Positions 25,602 through 34,509 are shown, counted from the stretch's first letter. The stretch: DNA of 64,000 nt from UBA9659 sp965208605 (GCA_965208605.1 OZ242345.1:2480001-2544000); one strand, 5' to 3'. A program made the numbers and translations. The notes: generated by a model from the letters alone, not told the origin.

Positions 25602-26453
25602 ATGCAGCAAGCGCTAAATAAACAGACTCTAAAGAAACAATCTCTCAATAAACAGAGACTGCATACCATTCTAGTTGATGATGAACCTTTGGCACGGCGG
25701 AGCCTCAGCCTCATGCTGGAAGCGATGGATGATGTACACCTGGTTGCTGAGTGTAGTAGCGGTGCGGAAGCCTTGAACAGAATAGCCGAACTGTCACCAG
25801 ACCTGGTGTTTTTTGACATTCAGATGCCCGGCATGAGCGGCTTTGAGCTAGTCACCAAATTGCAACAGGACGCCATGCCGCTGGTGGTGTTTGTAACGGC
25901 GCATGACGATTATGCCGTTGAGGCTTTTAATCATCATGCGGTGGACTATCTGCTGAAGCCGGTGCAGGAAGCGCGATTAAGGGTGGCACTTGATCGTGCC
26001 CAGCGGAACAAAAATCTTGAGGGTGCAGCACAAGATAAACAGCGATTGCTGGAGCTACTCATCGGCATCACCGGCAGGACAAAGACATCGGTTGCCCAGT
26101 TGATGCAGGACTACACCCCTGGCGACGCTCGGCAAAATAAGCTCGCCATTAAAAAGAACGGCGAGATACAACTGGTGCCCGTAGCCGATATTGACTGGAT
26201 AGACGCGACCGGCGACTACATGTGCATCCATACTGTTGATGAAACCCACATCATGCGGAGCACTATGCAGAAGCTTGAGCAGCTACTCGACCCCGTGCAA
26301 TTTCAGCGAGTCCACCGTAGCACCATAGTGAACCTTGAGCGGGTCACCCAGGTCTGCCCGCATCAGAATGGCGAGTTTCATCTGCTCTTGGCTAATGGCA
26401 CTAGCATCAAGATGAGCCGTACCTATAAAGATAAGGTCAAGCACTTTTTATGA
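25602..26453 (+). CDS. LytTR-family response regulator
   Basis: A 283-aa two-component regulator: receiver domain (ILVDDEPLARR, phosphoacceptor Asp in LVFFDIQMPG, Thr in VFVTAHDDY, Lys in LLKPV), then a LytTR DNA-binding domain (about 185-280, ending HRSTIVNLERV...MSRTYKDKV). The first ~20 residues (LNKQTLKKQSLNKQ) come from an in-frame tandem repeat and lie outside the receiver fold. No histidine kinase gene is adjacent. Its stop overlaps the start of the isoaspartyl peptidase gene (ATGA). Confidence 0.92.
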   Translation: MQQALNKQTLKKQSLNKQRLHTILVDDEPLARRSLSLMLEAMDDVHLVAECSSGAEALNRIAELSPDLVFFDIQMPGMSGFELVTKLQQDAMPLVVFVTAHDDYAVEAFNHHAVDYLLKPVQEARLRVALDRAQRNKNLEGAAQDKQRLLELLIGITGRTKTSVAQLMQDYTPGDARQNKLAIKKNGEIQLVPVADIDWIDATGDYMCIHTVDETHIMRSTMQKLEQLLDPVQFQRVHRSTIVNLERVTQVCPHQNGEFHLLLANGTSIKMSRTYKDKVKHFL

Positions 26454-27448
26454 CAATTATTATTCACGGTGGTGCGGGCAACATTATTCGGGCGCGCCTG
26501 ACGCCAGAGATTGAAGCGGCTTATCGGCAGAAGTTGACCGAGGCGGTGCAAGCAGGGCAGCAACTCTTGCAACAGGGCGATAGCAGTAGCCAGGCTGTTA
26601 TTGCCGCTATCCAGGTGTTGGAAGATTCGGCGCTGTTTAATGCCGGGCATGGCGCGGTGCTGAATAATCAAGGCTATGCGGAGCTTGATGCCTCCATCAT
26701 GGAGGGTGCTGACTTGAATGCGGGTGCCGTAGCGGGCGTCACCCATATCAAAAATCCCATTTTGTTGGCGGCCCGGGTGTTAGGTCATTCACCGCATGTC
26801 TTTTTGGCCGGTGCCGGCGCGGAGGAATTTGCTCGCGCTGAGGGTTTTGAGCTGGTGGACAATGAATATTTTACGACTCAACGGCGGCGCCTGCAGTTAC
26901 AGCGAGTACAGCAGAGCCTTGCGGGGTCTGCTGATGGCTTGGGGATGAACGAAGATGAAGCTGATCCTTTTGATGACCCTGGCATTGAGAAGACCGAGCC
27001 AGCGGGTGATGACTCCCACGAAGACGACAAGCCTCTGGGTACGGTCGGTGCCGTCGCGATTGATCAAAAAAACAATATATCCGCGGGAACCTCAACCGGC
27101 GGTCTCACTAACAAGCAGTTTGGTCGTGTAGGCGATGCCCCGATGATCGGCGCCGGTACCTATGCGGATAATCATGTGGGCGGCATTTCCGCCTCGGGGC
27201 ATGGCGAATACTTTATTCGGGTAGCGGTAGCGTCTGATATCTGCGCCCGGGTGCGCTATCAGGGAGTTTCCTTCCAGCAAGCGGCTGACGACCTGATAAA
27301 AGGCAAGCTGGTGAGGATGGGCGGATACGGCGGTGTTATTGGCATTGACAGGCATGCCGAGCCGATGGTGTCCTATAATTCTCTGGGCATGTATCGGGCT
27401 TCCATCAATCGTGCGGGCAAACTTGAAGTGGCCATCTTTGATGATTAG
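26450..27448 (+). CDS. Isoaspartyl peptidase/type III L-asparaginase
   Basis: A 332-aa Ntn-hydrolase precursor that self-cleaves before the catalytic Thr in LGTVGAVAID; downstream GTSTGG and the substrate-binding region VGDAPMIGAGTYAD are intact. An acidic linker (residues about 165-200) precedes the cleavage site, as in the family. It removes isoaspartyl dipeptides or deamidates asparagine. It is translationally coupled to the LytTR regulator gene by ATGA overlap. Confidence 0.93.
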   Translation: MTIIIHGGAGNIIRARLTPEIEAAYRQKLTEAVQAGQQLLQQGDSSSQAVIAAIQVLEDSALFNAGHGAVLNNQGYAELDASIMEGADLNAGAVAGVTHIKNPILLAARVLGHSPHVFLAGAGAEEFARAEGFELVDNEYFTTQRRRLQLQRVQQSLAGSADGLGMNEDEADPFDDPGIEKTEPAGDDSHEDDKPLGTVGAVAIDQKNNISAGTSTGGLTNKQFGRVGDAPMIGAGTYADNHVGGISASGHGEYFIRVAVASDICARVRYQGVSFQQAADDLIKGKLVRMGGYGGVIGIDRHAEPMVSYNSLGMYRASINRAGKLEVAIFDD

Positions 27449-27497
27449 ACGCTGGTGCATGCCATCCTCCTAAATCAGGGGTCGGCAGCCGCAAGTC

Positions 27498-27526
27498 TTG
27501 AGCAAAGGGCGGACAACCGCTAGGCT
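27498..27526 (+). promoter_or_regulatory. Putative rnpB promoter
   Basis: TTGAGC and TAGGCT separated by 17 bases, placed so that transcription would start about seven bases on at 27533, the mapped 5' end of the RNase P RNA. Match to consensus is moderate. Confidence 0.4.
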
Positions 27527-27532
27527 TGCCTC

Positions 27533-27882
27533 CGGAGTTGGCTAGGCAATCGCTGTCCTGCATGGCAGGAGGGAGGAAAGTCCGGGCTCCATAGGGCAAG
27601 GTGCCAGGTAACGCCTGGGGGACGCGAGTCCACGGCAAGTGCCGCAGAAAATATACCGCCAGCCTCGGCTGGTAAGGGTGAAATGGTGCGGTAAGAGCGC
27701 ACCGCACGTTCGGTAACGAGCGTGGCAAGGTAAACCCCACCTGGAGCAAGACCAAATAGGAATCCGTACATCGTGACCCGCGATCAGGATTCGGGTAGGT
27801 CGCTAGTGCAGATGTCTGGCGACAGGCATCGTAGAGGAATGATTGTCCACGACAGAACCCGGCTTATCGGCTAACTCCCCCG
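27533..27882 (+). ncRNA. rnpB: RNase P RNA, bacterial class A
   Basis: Catalytic RNA that trims the 5' leader of pre-tRNAs. Universally conserved parts are exact or nearly so: GAGGAAAGTCCGGGCTCC, AGGGTGCCAGGTAACGCCTGG (one base different), GGTAAGGGTGAAA, GCGGTAAGAGCGCACCG, and the 3' block GACAGAACCCGGCTTATCGG. GGAGTTGGCT at the 5' end pairs with CGGCTAACTCC at the 3' end as helix P1, which sets the limits to within a few bases. Confidence 0.97.
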
Positions 27883-28013
27883 ATTCCAACACCCTTCTGA
27901 TTGGTATAATCATTGGGGCGTTAGTGGTGGCTTTCTTTATTCGATTTCTACATGAAGCGATAGTGGGAAAAGTAGTACTAGAACGAAGGAAAAAAACAAA
28001 AGGAGAAGCAAAA

Positions 28014-28685
28014 ATGAAACTAATTGCAATAGCCCTGATGTTGGCAGTATCACTAGGAGCAAATGCATCTGGATGGGAAGAGACATCGTTTACTGACCCA
28101 TTCACGGATGAAATAAGATATTTCATAGAAAAAGAAGGGGTAACAGTACAAAAGCCTGATTTTCCGTATGATGATATGACTGTAAAAATAGGCTATCAAT
28201 GCTATAAAAATTATGACTATTGTAGCTGGATTTTTATATTCAGTAAAACACCATACATATCCAGAGGGGTGCATCAATCAGGTGCGTTGGGGGTTCTTGG
28301 CGCATTTTCTGGCGACCCCACTGCTGGAGTTAGTTATGGGGAGTACGGGCGTATGAGATTCGGGAGAGGGGTCGCGTATGAACCTTTTACAATAGAATAC
28401 AGCCCTTCTGGCGTAAACACCATCCGCCTTATTACTATAAAGGGAGCGGTTTGGGGGACTAATTCAGACAGAGAAGTATTCCGAGTGATTGAAAAGGAAG
28501 GGAGTAACTATATGCGTATCTCAGTCCCCATGGGAGAATTGGGAGCCTCAGGAATATATGGATTTGACATAGAAAACTTCCCCCAAACAGCCGCAGAGTT
28601 TAGAGAAAAAATGGGGGTAAAGAAAGTAAAATGGATGCCTTGTCCTAACAAGAAATTAAAAAGAAAAGAATCTTGTCCGTTCTAG
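28014..28685 (+). CDS. Exported beta-rich protein of unknown function
   Basis: A 223-aa protein with a signal peptide (LIAIALMLAVSLGANA). The mature part starts with WEETSFTDPFTDE and contains RMRFGRGVAYEPF and MRISVPMGELGASGIYGFDIE. This pattern (W..DP.TD, RFG.G, then R.P...GFD) resembles periplasmic VasI/IalB-like beta proteins, but weakly. AGGAG stands eight bases before the ATG at 28014. The frame is open further back to 27843, inside rnpB, and those 57 codons include a possible membrane helix; I judge this extension accidental because it overlaps the RNA. AT-rich and without a functional neighbour. Confidence 0.65.
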   Translation: MKLIAIALMLAVSLGANASGWEETSFTDPFTDEIRYFIEKEGVTVQKPDFPYDDMTVKIGYQCYKNYDYCSWIFIFSKTPYISRGVHQSGALGVLGAFSGDPTAGVSYGEYGRMRFGRGVAYEPFTIEYSPSGVNTIRLITIKGAVWGTNSDREVFRVIEKEGSNYMRISVPMGELGASGIYGFDIENFPQTAAEFREKMGVKKVKWMPCPNKKLKRKESCPF

Positions 28686-28757
28686 AGTCCCCCCGCATGC
28701 CGTGCTTTGTTTGTGTTCACAGATTCGATGACAAACTTGAATAGCAGCATTGACGAA

Positions 28758-28800
28758 CTGGATTCCCGGGGCAAGCCCGAGAATGACGGCGGGGCTGAGG
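28758..28800. repeat. REP-like element, class 1 variant
   Basis: CTGGATTCCCGGGGCAAGCCCGAGAATGACGG: same shell, stem CTCGGGCTTGCCCCGGG. It is followed by GCTGAGGGCTCTTATAA, the reverse complement of the 24-26 bp repeat unit found at 42262 and 47806. Confidence 0.75.
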
Positions 28801-28804
28801 GCTC

Positions 28805-30442
28805 TTATAACCCCAATAACCAGGCAGACATTGCCAGCCTGTCCTCGTCATTGAGTAGCAGGGGTGGCATGGGTGGGGTGGGCGTCTTGTAGTAGGCTGC
28901 CAGAGAATCCACCGTGTATTTGCTGCGGAGGTTGGCGAGGGGTTTCAAGCCAGACTTATCCTTGGCAGCCAGCGTATGACATGCTTGGCAACCGCGGCGC
29001 ATATAGAGTGCTTCCCCTCGGGCTTTAAGGCTTGCCAAACGTGCCGGTGGAATGTCTTCAAGCCCCGTGTTGGTGGTGTGCATGCCGGTCTTACCCTGCT
29101 TATCCATGCCCTGCTTATCCATGCCCTGCTTATCCATGCCCTGCTTATCCATGGAAGACATGCCATTGCTGGGCGGCGCCTCCTCGCCATAGCAGACCCG
29201 GTAAATAGTGCCCGCATAATCGTCACTAATATAGGCACAGTCGTCTGCCCCCATGGCGATGTCTACGGGGCGACCGATAACATCGCCCGCCAACTCAAAG
29301 CCGGCAAAAAAGTCGCGCTCATCAAAGCCGCCGTCCTCCCGACGATGCAGAGACACCACCTTGTATCCGTCATGGGTGGAACGATTCCAACTGCCATGCA
29401 GGGCAACCAGGGCGGCATCTTTATAGTCGTCTTGCCAGGCTTGATGACGGATGAAATGTATACCCAGAGGGGCGTTGTGGGCGCGGAACTCGTGCACTGG
29501 CGATATTGCACCCGGCAGCTTGGTGGCATCGCCCAGGTCCGGGTCCAGGTCTCCCGTGCCATTCACAAAGGGCCAGCCGTAGAAGCCGCCCATTTTAATC
29601 TGGTTTAATTCGCAGGGGGGATAGTCGTCCCCGAGCAGGTCGCGGCCGTTGTCAGTAGCGTAGAGTTGTTGGTCAAAAGGCGCCCAGTCCATGCCCACAC
29701 TGTTGCGTAGCCCGGTGGCGACTCTTTGCTCACCGCTGCCATCAGGCCGGTAGCGGGTGATGGCGGCGCGCCGAGGGTCTTCTTGAAGGCAGACATTGCA
29801 GGTTGAACCAGCGCTCAGATACAGGAAGCCATCTGCACCGAAGCGAATGGTTTTTGACCAGTGATTGCCGCCGTCTCCTAGCCCCGTGATGATGTGTTCG
29901 TACTTGCCCTGCGTCATGCCGGTTGCATGCTCAAATCGAATCCTGCCGATGGCGTTTGATTCGGCGATGTATAACCAGTCAGCGTAGAAATCTACACTGT
30001 GTGGACGGCTGAGATTCTCTATCAGCGTCTCTATGTTATCGGCGATGCCATCGCCATTAGTGTCCCGAATGAGCATCACCTTGCCGTCCTTTGGCCGGGC
30101 AACAACCAGGTTGCTGCTTTTTGAGAGGGGCTTTGAGAAGGGCGCTGCTAAGGGCTCCGAGAAGGGCACTGCTAAGGGCTCCGAGAAGGGCGCTACTAAG
30201 GGCGCTGAGAGGGGCTTGGAAAAAGCCATAAAGCGGACCCCGGGCAGGTCCTGGGCATAAATACCGAAGCTAAACCCGGGTGGAAGTTGTAACCTCGCTT
30301 TCCGGGTCATCTCTGTTGGGGCATCAATGCTCGCCCCAAAGAGTGAATTGAAGAGGATGCCCGGGGTCATGGGCACCCAGAGCAGAAGTATCAGGATGCC
30401 GATGACTAGCAGGGCAGGGATGACCAGAAGAAACTTCCACAT
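28805..30442 (-). CDS. Sorbosone-dehydrogenase-like beta-propeller with C-terminal cytochrome c
   Basis: A 545-aa protein: N-terminal membrane anchor (LLVIPALLVIGILILLLWV), a PQQ-dependent sugar dehydrogenase-like propeller (LIRDTNGDGIAD, RPHSVDFY, GDGGNHWSKTIRFG, LSAGSTCNVC, LHGSWNRS), and a cytochrome c domain with CQACH and a distal Met region. It probably oxidises a sugar or alcohol in the periplasm and passes electrons on. Two low-complexity inserts are made by tandem repeats: KPL/EPL-type repeats before the propeller and four MDKQG units before the haem domain. The start (ATG at 30442, AAGGA seven bases upstream) begins the membrane anchor; the frame is open to 30592 but that part is not protein-like. 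Confidence 0.85.
   Translation of the reverse strand: MWKFLLVIPALLVIGILILLLWVPMTPGILFNSLFGASIDAPTEMTRKARLQLPPGFSFGIYAQDLPGVRFMAFSKPLSAPLVAPFSEPLAVPFSEPLAAPFSKPLSKSSNLVVARPKDGKVMLIRDTNGDGIADNIETLIENLSRPHSVDFYADWLYIAESNAIGRIRFEHATGMTQGKYEHIITGLGDGGNHWSKTIRFGADGFLYLSAGSTCNVCLQEDPRRAAITRYRPDGSGEQRVATGLRNSVGMDWAPFDQQLYATDNGRDLLGDDYPPCELNQIKMGGFYGWPFVNGTGDLDPDLGDATKLPGAISPVHEFRAHNAPLGIHFIRHQAWQDDYKDAALVALHGSWNRSTHDGYKVVSLHRREDGGFDERDFFAGFELAGDVIGRPVDIAMGADDCAYISDDYAGTIYRVCYGEEAPPSNGMSSMDKQGMDKQGMDKQGMDKQGKTGMHTTNTGLEDIPPARLASLKARGEALYMRRGCQACHTLAAKDKSGLKPLANLRSKYTVDSLAAYYKTPTPPMPPLLLNDEDRLAMSAWLLGL
29096..29153. repeat. 15-bp in-frame tandem repeat (MDKQG units)
   Basis: Four near-identical copies of CTGCTTATCCATGCC, encoding repeated MDKQG on the reverse strand, between propeller and haem domains. 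Confidence 0.95.
30115..30225. repeat. In-frame tandem repeat in the dehydrogenase N-terminal region
   Basis: Several copies of a 27-30 bp unit (GGGCTCCGAGAAGGGCGCTGCTAA) encode alternating FSEPL and APFSKPL segments. Confidence 0.85.
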
Positions 30443-30628
30443 GGTTGAGTCCTTTTGCTTGCGGCTGCTGGATATTTGATGCTTGCTGAAGCATAGCACG
30501 GTATATATCAGTAGATGATGAAAGTAGTATGCTCGCGCGGGGCGGCAATTGGTGCCTGCCCATGTGTGCCAATGCTTACTCAGGTGCGCCAATGCTTATC
30601 AATGCTTATCAGGAAGGGAGAGAGATGC

Positions 30629-32257
30629 ATGTCCAATACGATGCACGATGCTCAGGCAGAGACTGACAAGCCGGGGGCTAAAAAACCGCCGAAATTAGGC
30701 GGCATCTATGCCCATTATGTGTTGTTTGTGTTGGTCATCGTGTACATCTTCAACTTCATTGACCGCAGTATCCTCGCCATCCTCGCGCAAGACATACAGG
30801 CTGACCTGGGGGTTACCGATGCCGAGATGGGTTTTCTCTACGGCACAGTGTTTGCGGTTTTTTATGCGGTCTTTGGCATTCCCTTGGCGCGCTTTGCCGA
30901 TGTCTGGATCAGGCGGAGTTTGATTTCCATTGGCTTGCTTTTCTGGAGTCTCATGACCGCCCTGTCTGGCCTTGCCCGTTCCTTTACGATGCTTGCCAGC
31001 TTCCGTATCGGCGTGGGCATAGGTGAGGCGAGTGCTTCCCCGGCGGCCTATTCCATGCTGTCTGATTACTACTCGCCCCGGCTCAGGGCGACGGTAATCG
31101 CTATCTATTCCTCAGGGGTTTACATCGGTGGCGGGATTGGTCTCTTCCTGGGCGGCTTTGTGATGGAGACCTGGAATACAACCTATCCCGATCACCTGGC
31201 TTCCCCCTTTCAACTGAAGGGTTGGCATGTCGCTTTTATGGCCGTGGGTATCCCGGGTATGTTGATGGCCTTGTGGATGCGTACCCTGCGCGAGCCTGCT
31301 AGAGGGATGAGTGAAGGGCTGGTTACTGAAACTCATCCGGCACCATTTTCTCTTTTGAAAACTGAACTCATGGCCATGTTGCCCCTGGTGAATCTGGTGG
31401 GTTTGAGGCGCACCGGTGCTTCTATCCCCATTAACCTGATAGCGGCGGCAGTGATTGCTCTGGTATCCGTGCTTCTGTATTACCTGACGGATAATGTAGC
31501 GCAATGGCTCGCTCTGGGTACCGGGGTCTATGTGACCTTTTCCTGGGCGCAGTCCTTGAAGGCTCGGGACCCTGCCACCTACGAGATGATCTTCAAATCA
31601 AAAGCCATGGTGTACACCATGATCGCTTTCCCGACTATTTCTTTTGTGACCTACGGGGTTGGTTTCTGGACTGCACCGCTGCTACTGCGTATGCACGATA
31701 CTAATCCTGCCGAAGTAGGGCTGTATATTGGTTTGGGCAGCGCCTTGGGGGGGCTGATAGGCGTTACGCTGGGCGGCATGCTGGCGGATCGCTTCAAGCG
31801 ACGGCATCCTGCGGGCAGATTGGTCATCGGTTATCTGGCGGTGTTTGGCAGCACGCCGCTGATCTTGTGGATGATTTATACCGACAACCTCATGACTGCC
31901 TTCATCCTGAACTTTGCTCATCATTTCTTCAGCGCGTCCTGGCCGGGCATCCCGCCATCAACGGCGGCAGATCTGGTGTTGCCCCGAATGCGCGCGGTAG
32001 CGGGTGCCTACTATATTCTGGTGAATACCATGATCGGGCTGGCAATGGGACCCTTCGTGATGGGCCGACTCTCGGACTTCTTTATTAGCACCGGTATGAA
32101 TACAGCAGAGTCATTGCAGCAGGCTATTGCCAGCTCCTTGTTGATATTTGTGGTCACTCTGGTGTTCCTGACGCTCGCTTGGAAGCATCTGCCCAGAGAT
32201 GAGGCCTCAAGGTTGACTCGGGCCCGGGCCCAGGGTGAAGTGATTGCGCAGTTGTAG
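30629..32257 (+). CDS. Major facilitator superfamily transporter (spinster-like)
   Basis: A 542-aa inner-membrane transporter with about 12 helices. N-terminal motif NFIDRSILAILAQDIQADLG and loop RFADVWIRRSLI (the MFS motif A region) followed by GIGEASASPAAYS are typical of the spinster/hexuronate-like MFS group found beside TonB receptors and oxygenases in catabolic clusters. A central extension (residues ~245-330) carries an extra loop and hydrophobic segments. The ATG at 30629 follows AGGAAGGGAG by eight bases; the frame upstream to 30515 is repeat-derived. It probably takes up an organic anion or hydrophobic acid; the substrate is unknown. Confidence 0.88.
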   Translation: MSNTMHDAQAETDKPGAKKPPKLGGIYAHYVLFVLVIVYIFNFIDRSILAILAQDIQADLGVTDAEMGFLYGTVFAVFYAVFGIPLARFADVWIRRSLISIGLLFWSLMTALSGLARSFTMLASFRIGVGIGEASASPAAYSMLSDYYSPRLRATVIAIYSSGVYIGGGIGLFLGGFVMETWNTTYPDHLASPFQLKGWHVAFMAVGIPGMLMALWMRTLREPARGMSEGLVTETHPAPFSLLKTELMAMLPLVNLVGLRRTGASIPINLIAAAVIALVSVLLYYLTDNVAQWLALGTGVYVTFSWAQSLKARDPATYEMIFKSKAMVYTMIAFPTISFVTYGVGFWTAPLLLRMHDTNPAEVGLYIGLGSALGGLIGVTLGGMLADRFKRRHPAGRLVIGYLAVFGSTPLILWMIYTDNLMTAFILNFAHHFFSASWPGIPPSTAADLVLPRMRAVAGAYYILVNTMIGLAMGPFVMGRLSDFFISTGMNTAESLQQAIASSLLIFVVTLVFLTLAWKHLPRDEASRLTRARAQGEVIAQL

Positions 32258-32382
32258 CAATGATATAAAATTGATGTACATCGCCTTGGCAGGGAGTTGC
32301 TTGACAGAGAGTTGCACTTTCCATCTTGAGTTTTAGAATAGATTTGTGCTATGAGGTATAAGAACCGGAACAGATATAGGGC

Positions 32383-32991
32383 ATGTCCATGAAAACACTA
32401 AGACACTACTTTATTGGTAGCGACCTTGATGAGCTGGAACTATTTGAGAAACAACTAGAGTCAGCAGGTGTTGAGACGCCACAAATCCATGTCTTGACGG
32501 ATGACGATACGGGCGCGGCAGATCATCATCGTCTCCACGAAGTACAATCCTTGATGAAAAAAGACATTATCCATGCCGCGGAGGTGGGCGCACTCATCGG
32601 GCTTGTCGCGGGGCTGTCGGTGCTGTTGTTTGGTTTATTCAGTGGCTTGGCAGATGAAGTCACTGGTATGTGGCCTTTTATTTTTCTTGCCATTATTGTG
32701 CTTGGTTTTTGCACCTGGGAAGGCGGGCTCTTTGGTATCCAGGCAATCAATGTTCGCTTTAAGCGATTTGAAGATGCGGTCGCTCAAGGCCGGCATGTAT
32801 TTTTTGTGGATCTGCGTACCGACCAGGAAGCAATTCTGCAATCAATCATTGCCCAGCATCCGCATCTGGAAGTAGCCGGTACCGAAGCAGGCACACCGGG
32901 GTGGATTCATCAATTCCGAAAATGGATCTTTTGGTTTGTTGACCGTAATTTCCTGAGCCAGTCTCAGATCAATCGGCGCGAGCCTAAATAG
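32383..32991 (+). CDS. Two-helix membrane protein with a flippase-like glycine-zipper pair
   Basis: A 202-aa protein: a cytoplasmic N-terminal domain (1-65, YFIGSDLDELELFEKQLE), two membrane segments (about 68-92, GALIGLVAGLSVLLFGLFSG, and 100-120, PFIFLAIIVLGFCTWEGG), then a soluble C-terminal domain with HVFFVDLRTDQE. Proteins of this plan are common in gammaproteobacteria and have no assigned function. A second in-frame ATG lies at 32389. Monocistronic as far as I see. Confidence 0.75.
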   Translation: MSMKTLRHYFIGSDLDELELFEKQLESAGVETPQIHVLTDDDTGAADHHRLHEVQSLMKKDIIHAAEVGALIGLVAGLSVLLFGLFSGLADEVTGMWPFIFLAIIVLGFCTWEGGLFGIQAINVRFKRFEDAVAQGRHVFFVDLRTDQEAILQSIIAQHPHLEVAGTEAGTPGWIHQFRKWIFWFVDRNFLSQSQINRREPK

Positions 32992-33026
32992 GGTCAGTTC
33001 AGGTCAGTTCAGGTCAGTTCAGTTCA
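32992..33026. repeat. 10-bp tandem repeat
   Basis: Three and a half exact copies of GGTCAGTTCA directly after a stop codon, leading into a half REP shell (CCGCCGTCATTTT) and the leader of AAA ATPase 2. Confidence 0.95.
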
Positions 33027-33043
33027 ATCTCCCCGCCGTCATT

Positions 33044-33109
33044 TTATCCGCAGAAAAGTTGATAAACTTAAAACTGCGGGGATTAATTGGAAAAATAGAG
33101 AAATCTATT
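33044..33109 (+). promoter_or_regulatory. Conserved leader, copy 3 (before AAA ATPase 2)
   Basis: From TTATCCGCAGAAAA to the ATG. It keeps both the left half of copy 2 (TTGATAAACTTAAAACTGC) and the right half of copy 1 (ATTGGAAAAA, GAGAAATCTATT), so it may be nearest to the ancestral form. TTGATA-17-ATTAAT is the putative promoter. Confidence 0.75.
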
Positions 33110-34285
33110 ATGAAACCAATCAAATTAGAAGATCCATTCAGACCTGATTTTGGCGACACCCCGCCACATCTGGCAGGACGCGAAGATGTACAATCTTTAT
33201 TCCGGGGAAATATCACCGAAATGTCTAATGGGCAATCTGGTAGGACAACAGTTTTGTATGGACCAAGAGGGATGGGTAAAACCGCATTGTTAGGATGGTT
33301 CAAAGATGAAGTTGAGCAAAGCGAGGCAAAAAAGAATTCAATACGTGTGGTTTGGGTGACGCCGCATAAATTAAATTCGCCACTTGATTTGTGGAACTCT
33401 TTGTTACCGCCACCATCTTGGATTAAGGAACGCTTGGGTAAACTCAAGAAGGCTAATGCTGGTATTGAATTACAAGGCGTAAAAGCCGCTGTTGGTTTTG
33501 AGTTAGCAGAATCAATCAACCAAGAATTTGAAAATACTTTAATTAAAAAGAACAAAAAACGTCCATTGATATTGTTACTGGATGAAGCGCATAAAATGGG
33601 TACAGGTTTATGTTATCAATTGTTAAACGTCTATCAAATAGTTCGCAAGGAAACGCCTTTCATGTTGGTGTTGGCTGGCACGCCTGGACTGCAAAATTTT
33701 CTGTCAAACGTTGGTGCTACCTTTGTTGAACGTGCCAGATATATTAGTCTTGGACGATTGGATGAACAATCTGCAGCGGATGCGATAAGTAAACCGTTTG
33801 AGGAACAGGGCATACAAATAACCGATGACGCTTTGTCCATTATCGTTGAGGACAGTCAATGCTATCCATACTTTTTACAAGAATGGGGTAGTTCTCTTTG
33901 GATGGAAGCAAACAAAACAAACTTGACATGCATAACTGATGAACAGGTTGCGGTTGTAAAACCAAAAATTGCAATTATAAAACAGAAAATGTACGAGGGA
34001 CGTAGAGATAAATTAAAAAAACTTGGGTTGCGGGCAACGGCTATTGCTATTGCACAAGCATTTCAAGATACAAAAGCAATGTCAGATGATGCGATTATGG
34101 AAGTTATTACAGATAATTTATCGATTGATACATTGAATACACAGTCAGATATTGAACGTCTACAAACATTTGTTGATCAAGATTTCATTTGGCGACCACT
34201 GGGGTCGGTTTTATATGAACCGGGTATTCCCAGTTTAATGACTCATATACTGAATCAGCAACCGTCGCCTGTTAAGACAAAATAA
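33110..34285 (+). CDS. AAA ATPase, cassette copy 2
   Basis: A 391-aa paralogue of the ATPase at 16333: GPRGMGKT Walker A (51-58), LILLLDEAHKM Walker B, LVLAGTPG sensor. The C-terminal ~170 residues and their DNA are almost the same in both copies, with runs of identical codons around IAIAQAFQDTKAM and DTLNTQSDIERLQTF. The N-terminal parts diverge more. The start is placed at 33110 because the conserved leader ends there in all three loci; the open frame upstream to 33059 lies within that leader. No retropepsin gene follows this copy; a TonB receptor gene does. Confidence 0.85.
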   Translation: MKPIKLEDPFRPDFGDTPPHLAGREDVQSLFRGNITEMSNGQSGRTTVLYGPRGMGKTALLGWFKDEVEQSEAKKNSIRVVWVTPHKLNSPLDLWNSLLPPPSWIKERLGKLKKANAGIELQGVKAAVGFELAESINQEFENTLIKKNKKRPLILLLDEAHKMGTGLCYQLLNVYQIVRKETPFMLVLAGTPGLQNFLSNVGATFVERARYISLGRLDEQSAADAISKPFEEQGIQITDDALSIIVEDSQCYPYFLQEWGSSLWMEANKTNLTCITDEQVAVVKPKIAIIKQKMYEGRRDKLKKLGLRATAIAIAQAFQDTKAMSDDAIMEVITDNLSIDTLNTQSDIERLQTFVDQDFIWRPLGSVLYEPGIPSLMTHILNQQPSPVKTK

Positions 34286-34509
34286 AACCCACGCGGACGA
34301 GTCATGCTTGCCCCCATTGTCGCCGAAAGGATAGCGGCTTGCGGCGCCCCGCGCCGTCAGGATCAAAGAAGGCGAGAAGAATGACGGCGCGGAGAGGTCA
34401 TATCTGGTGAATCTGTACAATAAAGAGCCTTTATTGTATATAAAGAAGGTATAGTAGCCGCCTGTAGCCTGTACGCACATATAAACACACACTATGGGGG
34501 AAATTTAGC
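34286..34509. repeat. Cassette 3' flank and REP-like element
   Basis: 34286-34316 matches the ~30 bp after AAA ATPase 1 (AAACCCACGCGGACGAGTCATG). 34335-34395 is a REP-like cluster with the class 3 core (GTCAGGATCAAAGAAGGCGAG). The remaining ~110 bp are AT-rich and probably hold the promoter of the TonB receptor gene; AATAAAGAGCC resembles the repeat unit at 42262. Confidence 0.7.

Noticed and set aside
27843..28013. N-terminal extension of the exported protein gene, including a possible membrane helix
   Set aside because: It begins inside rnpB; the ATG at 28014 has a proper ribosome site and starts a clear signal peptide.
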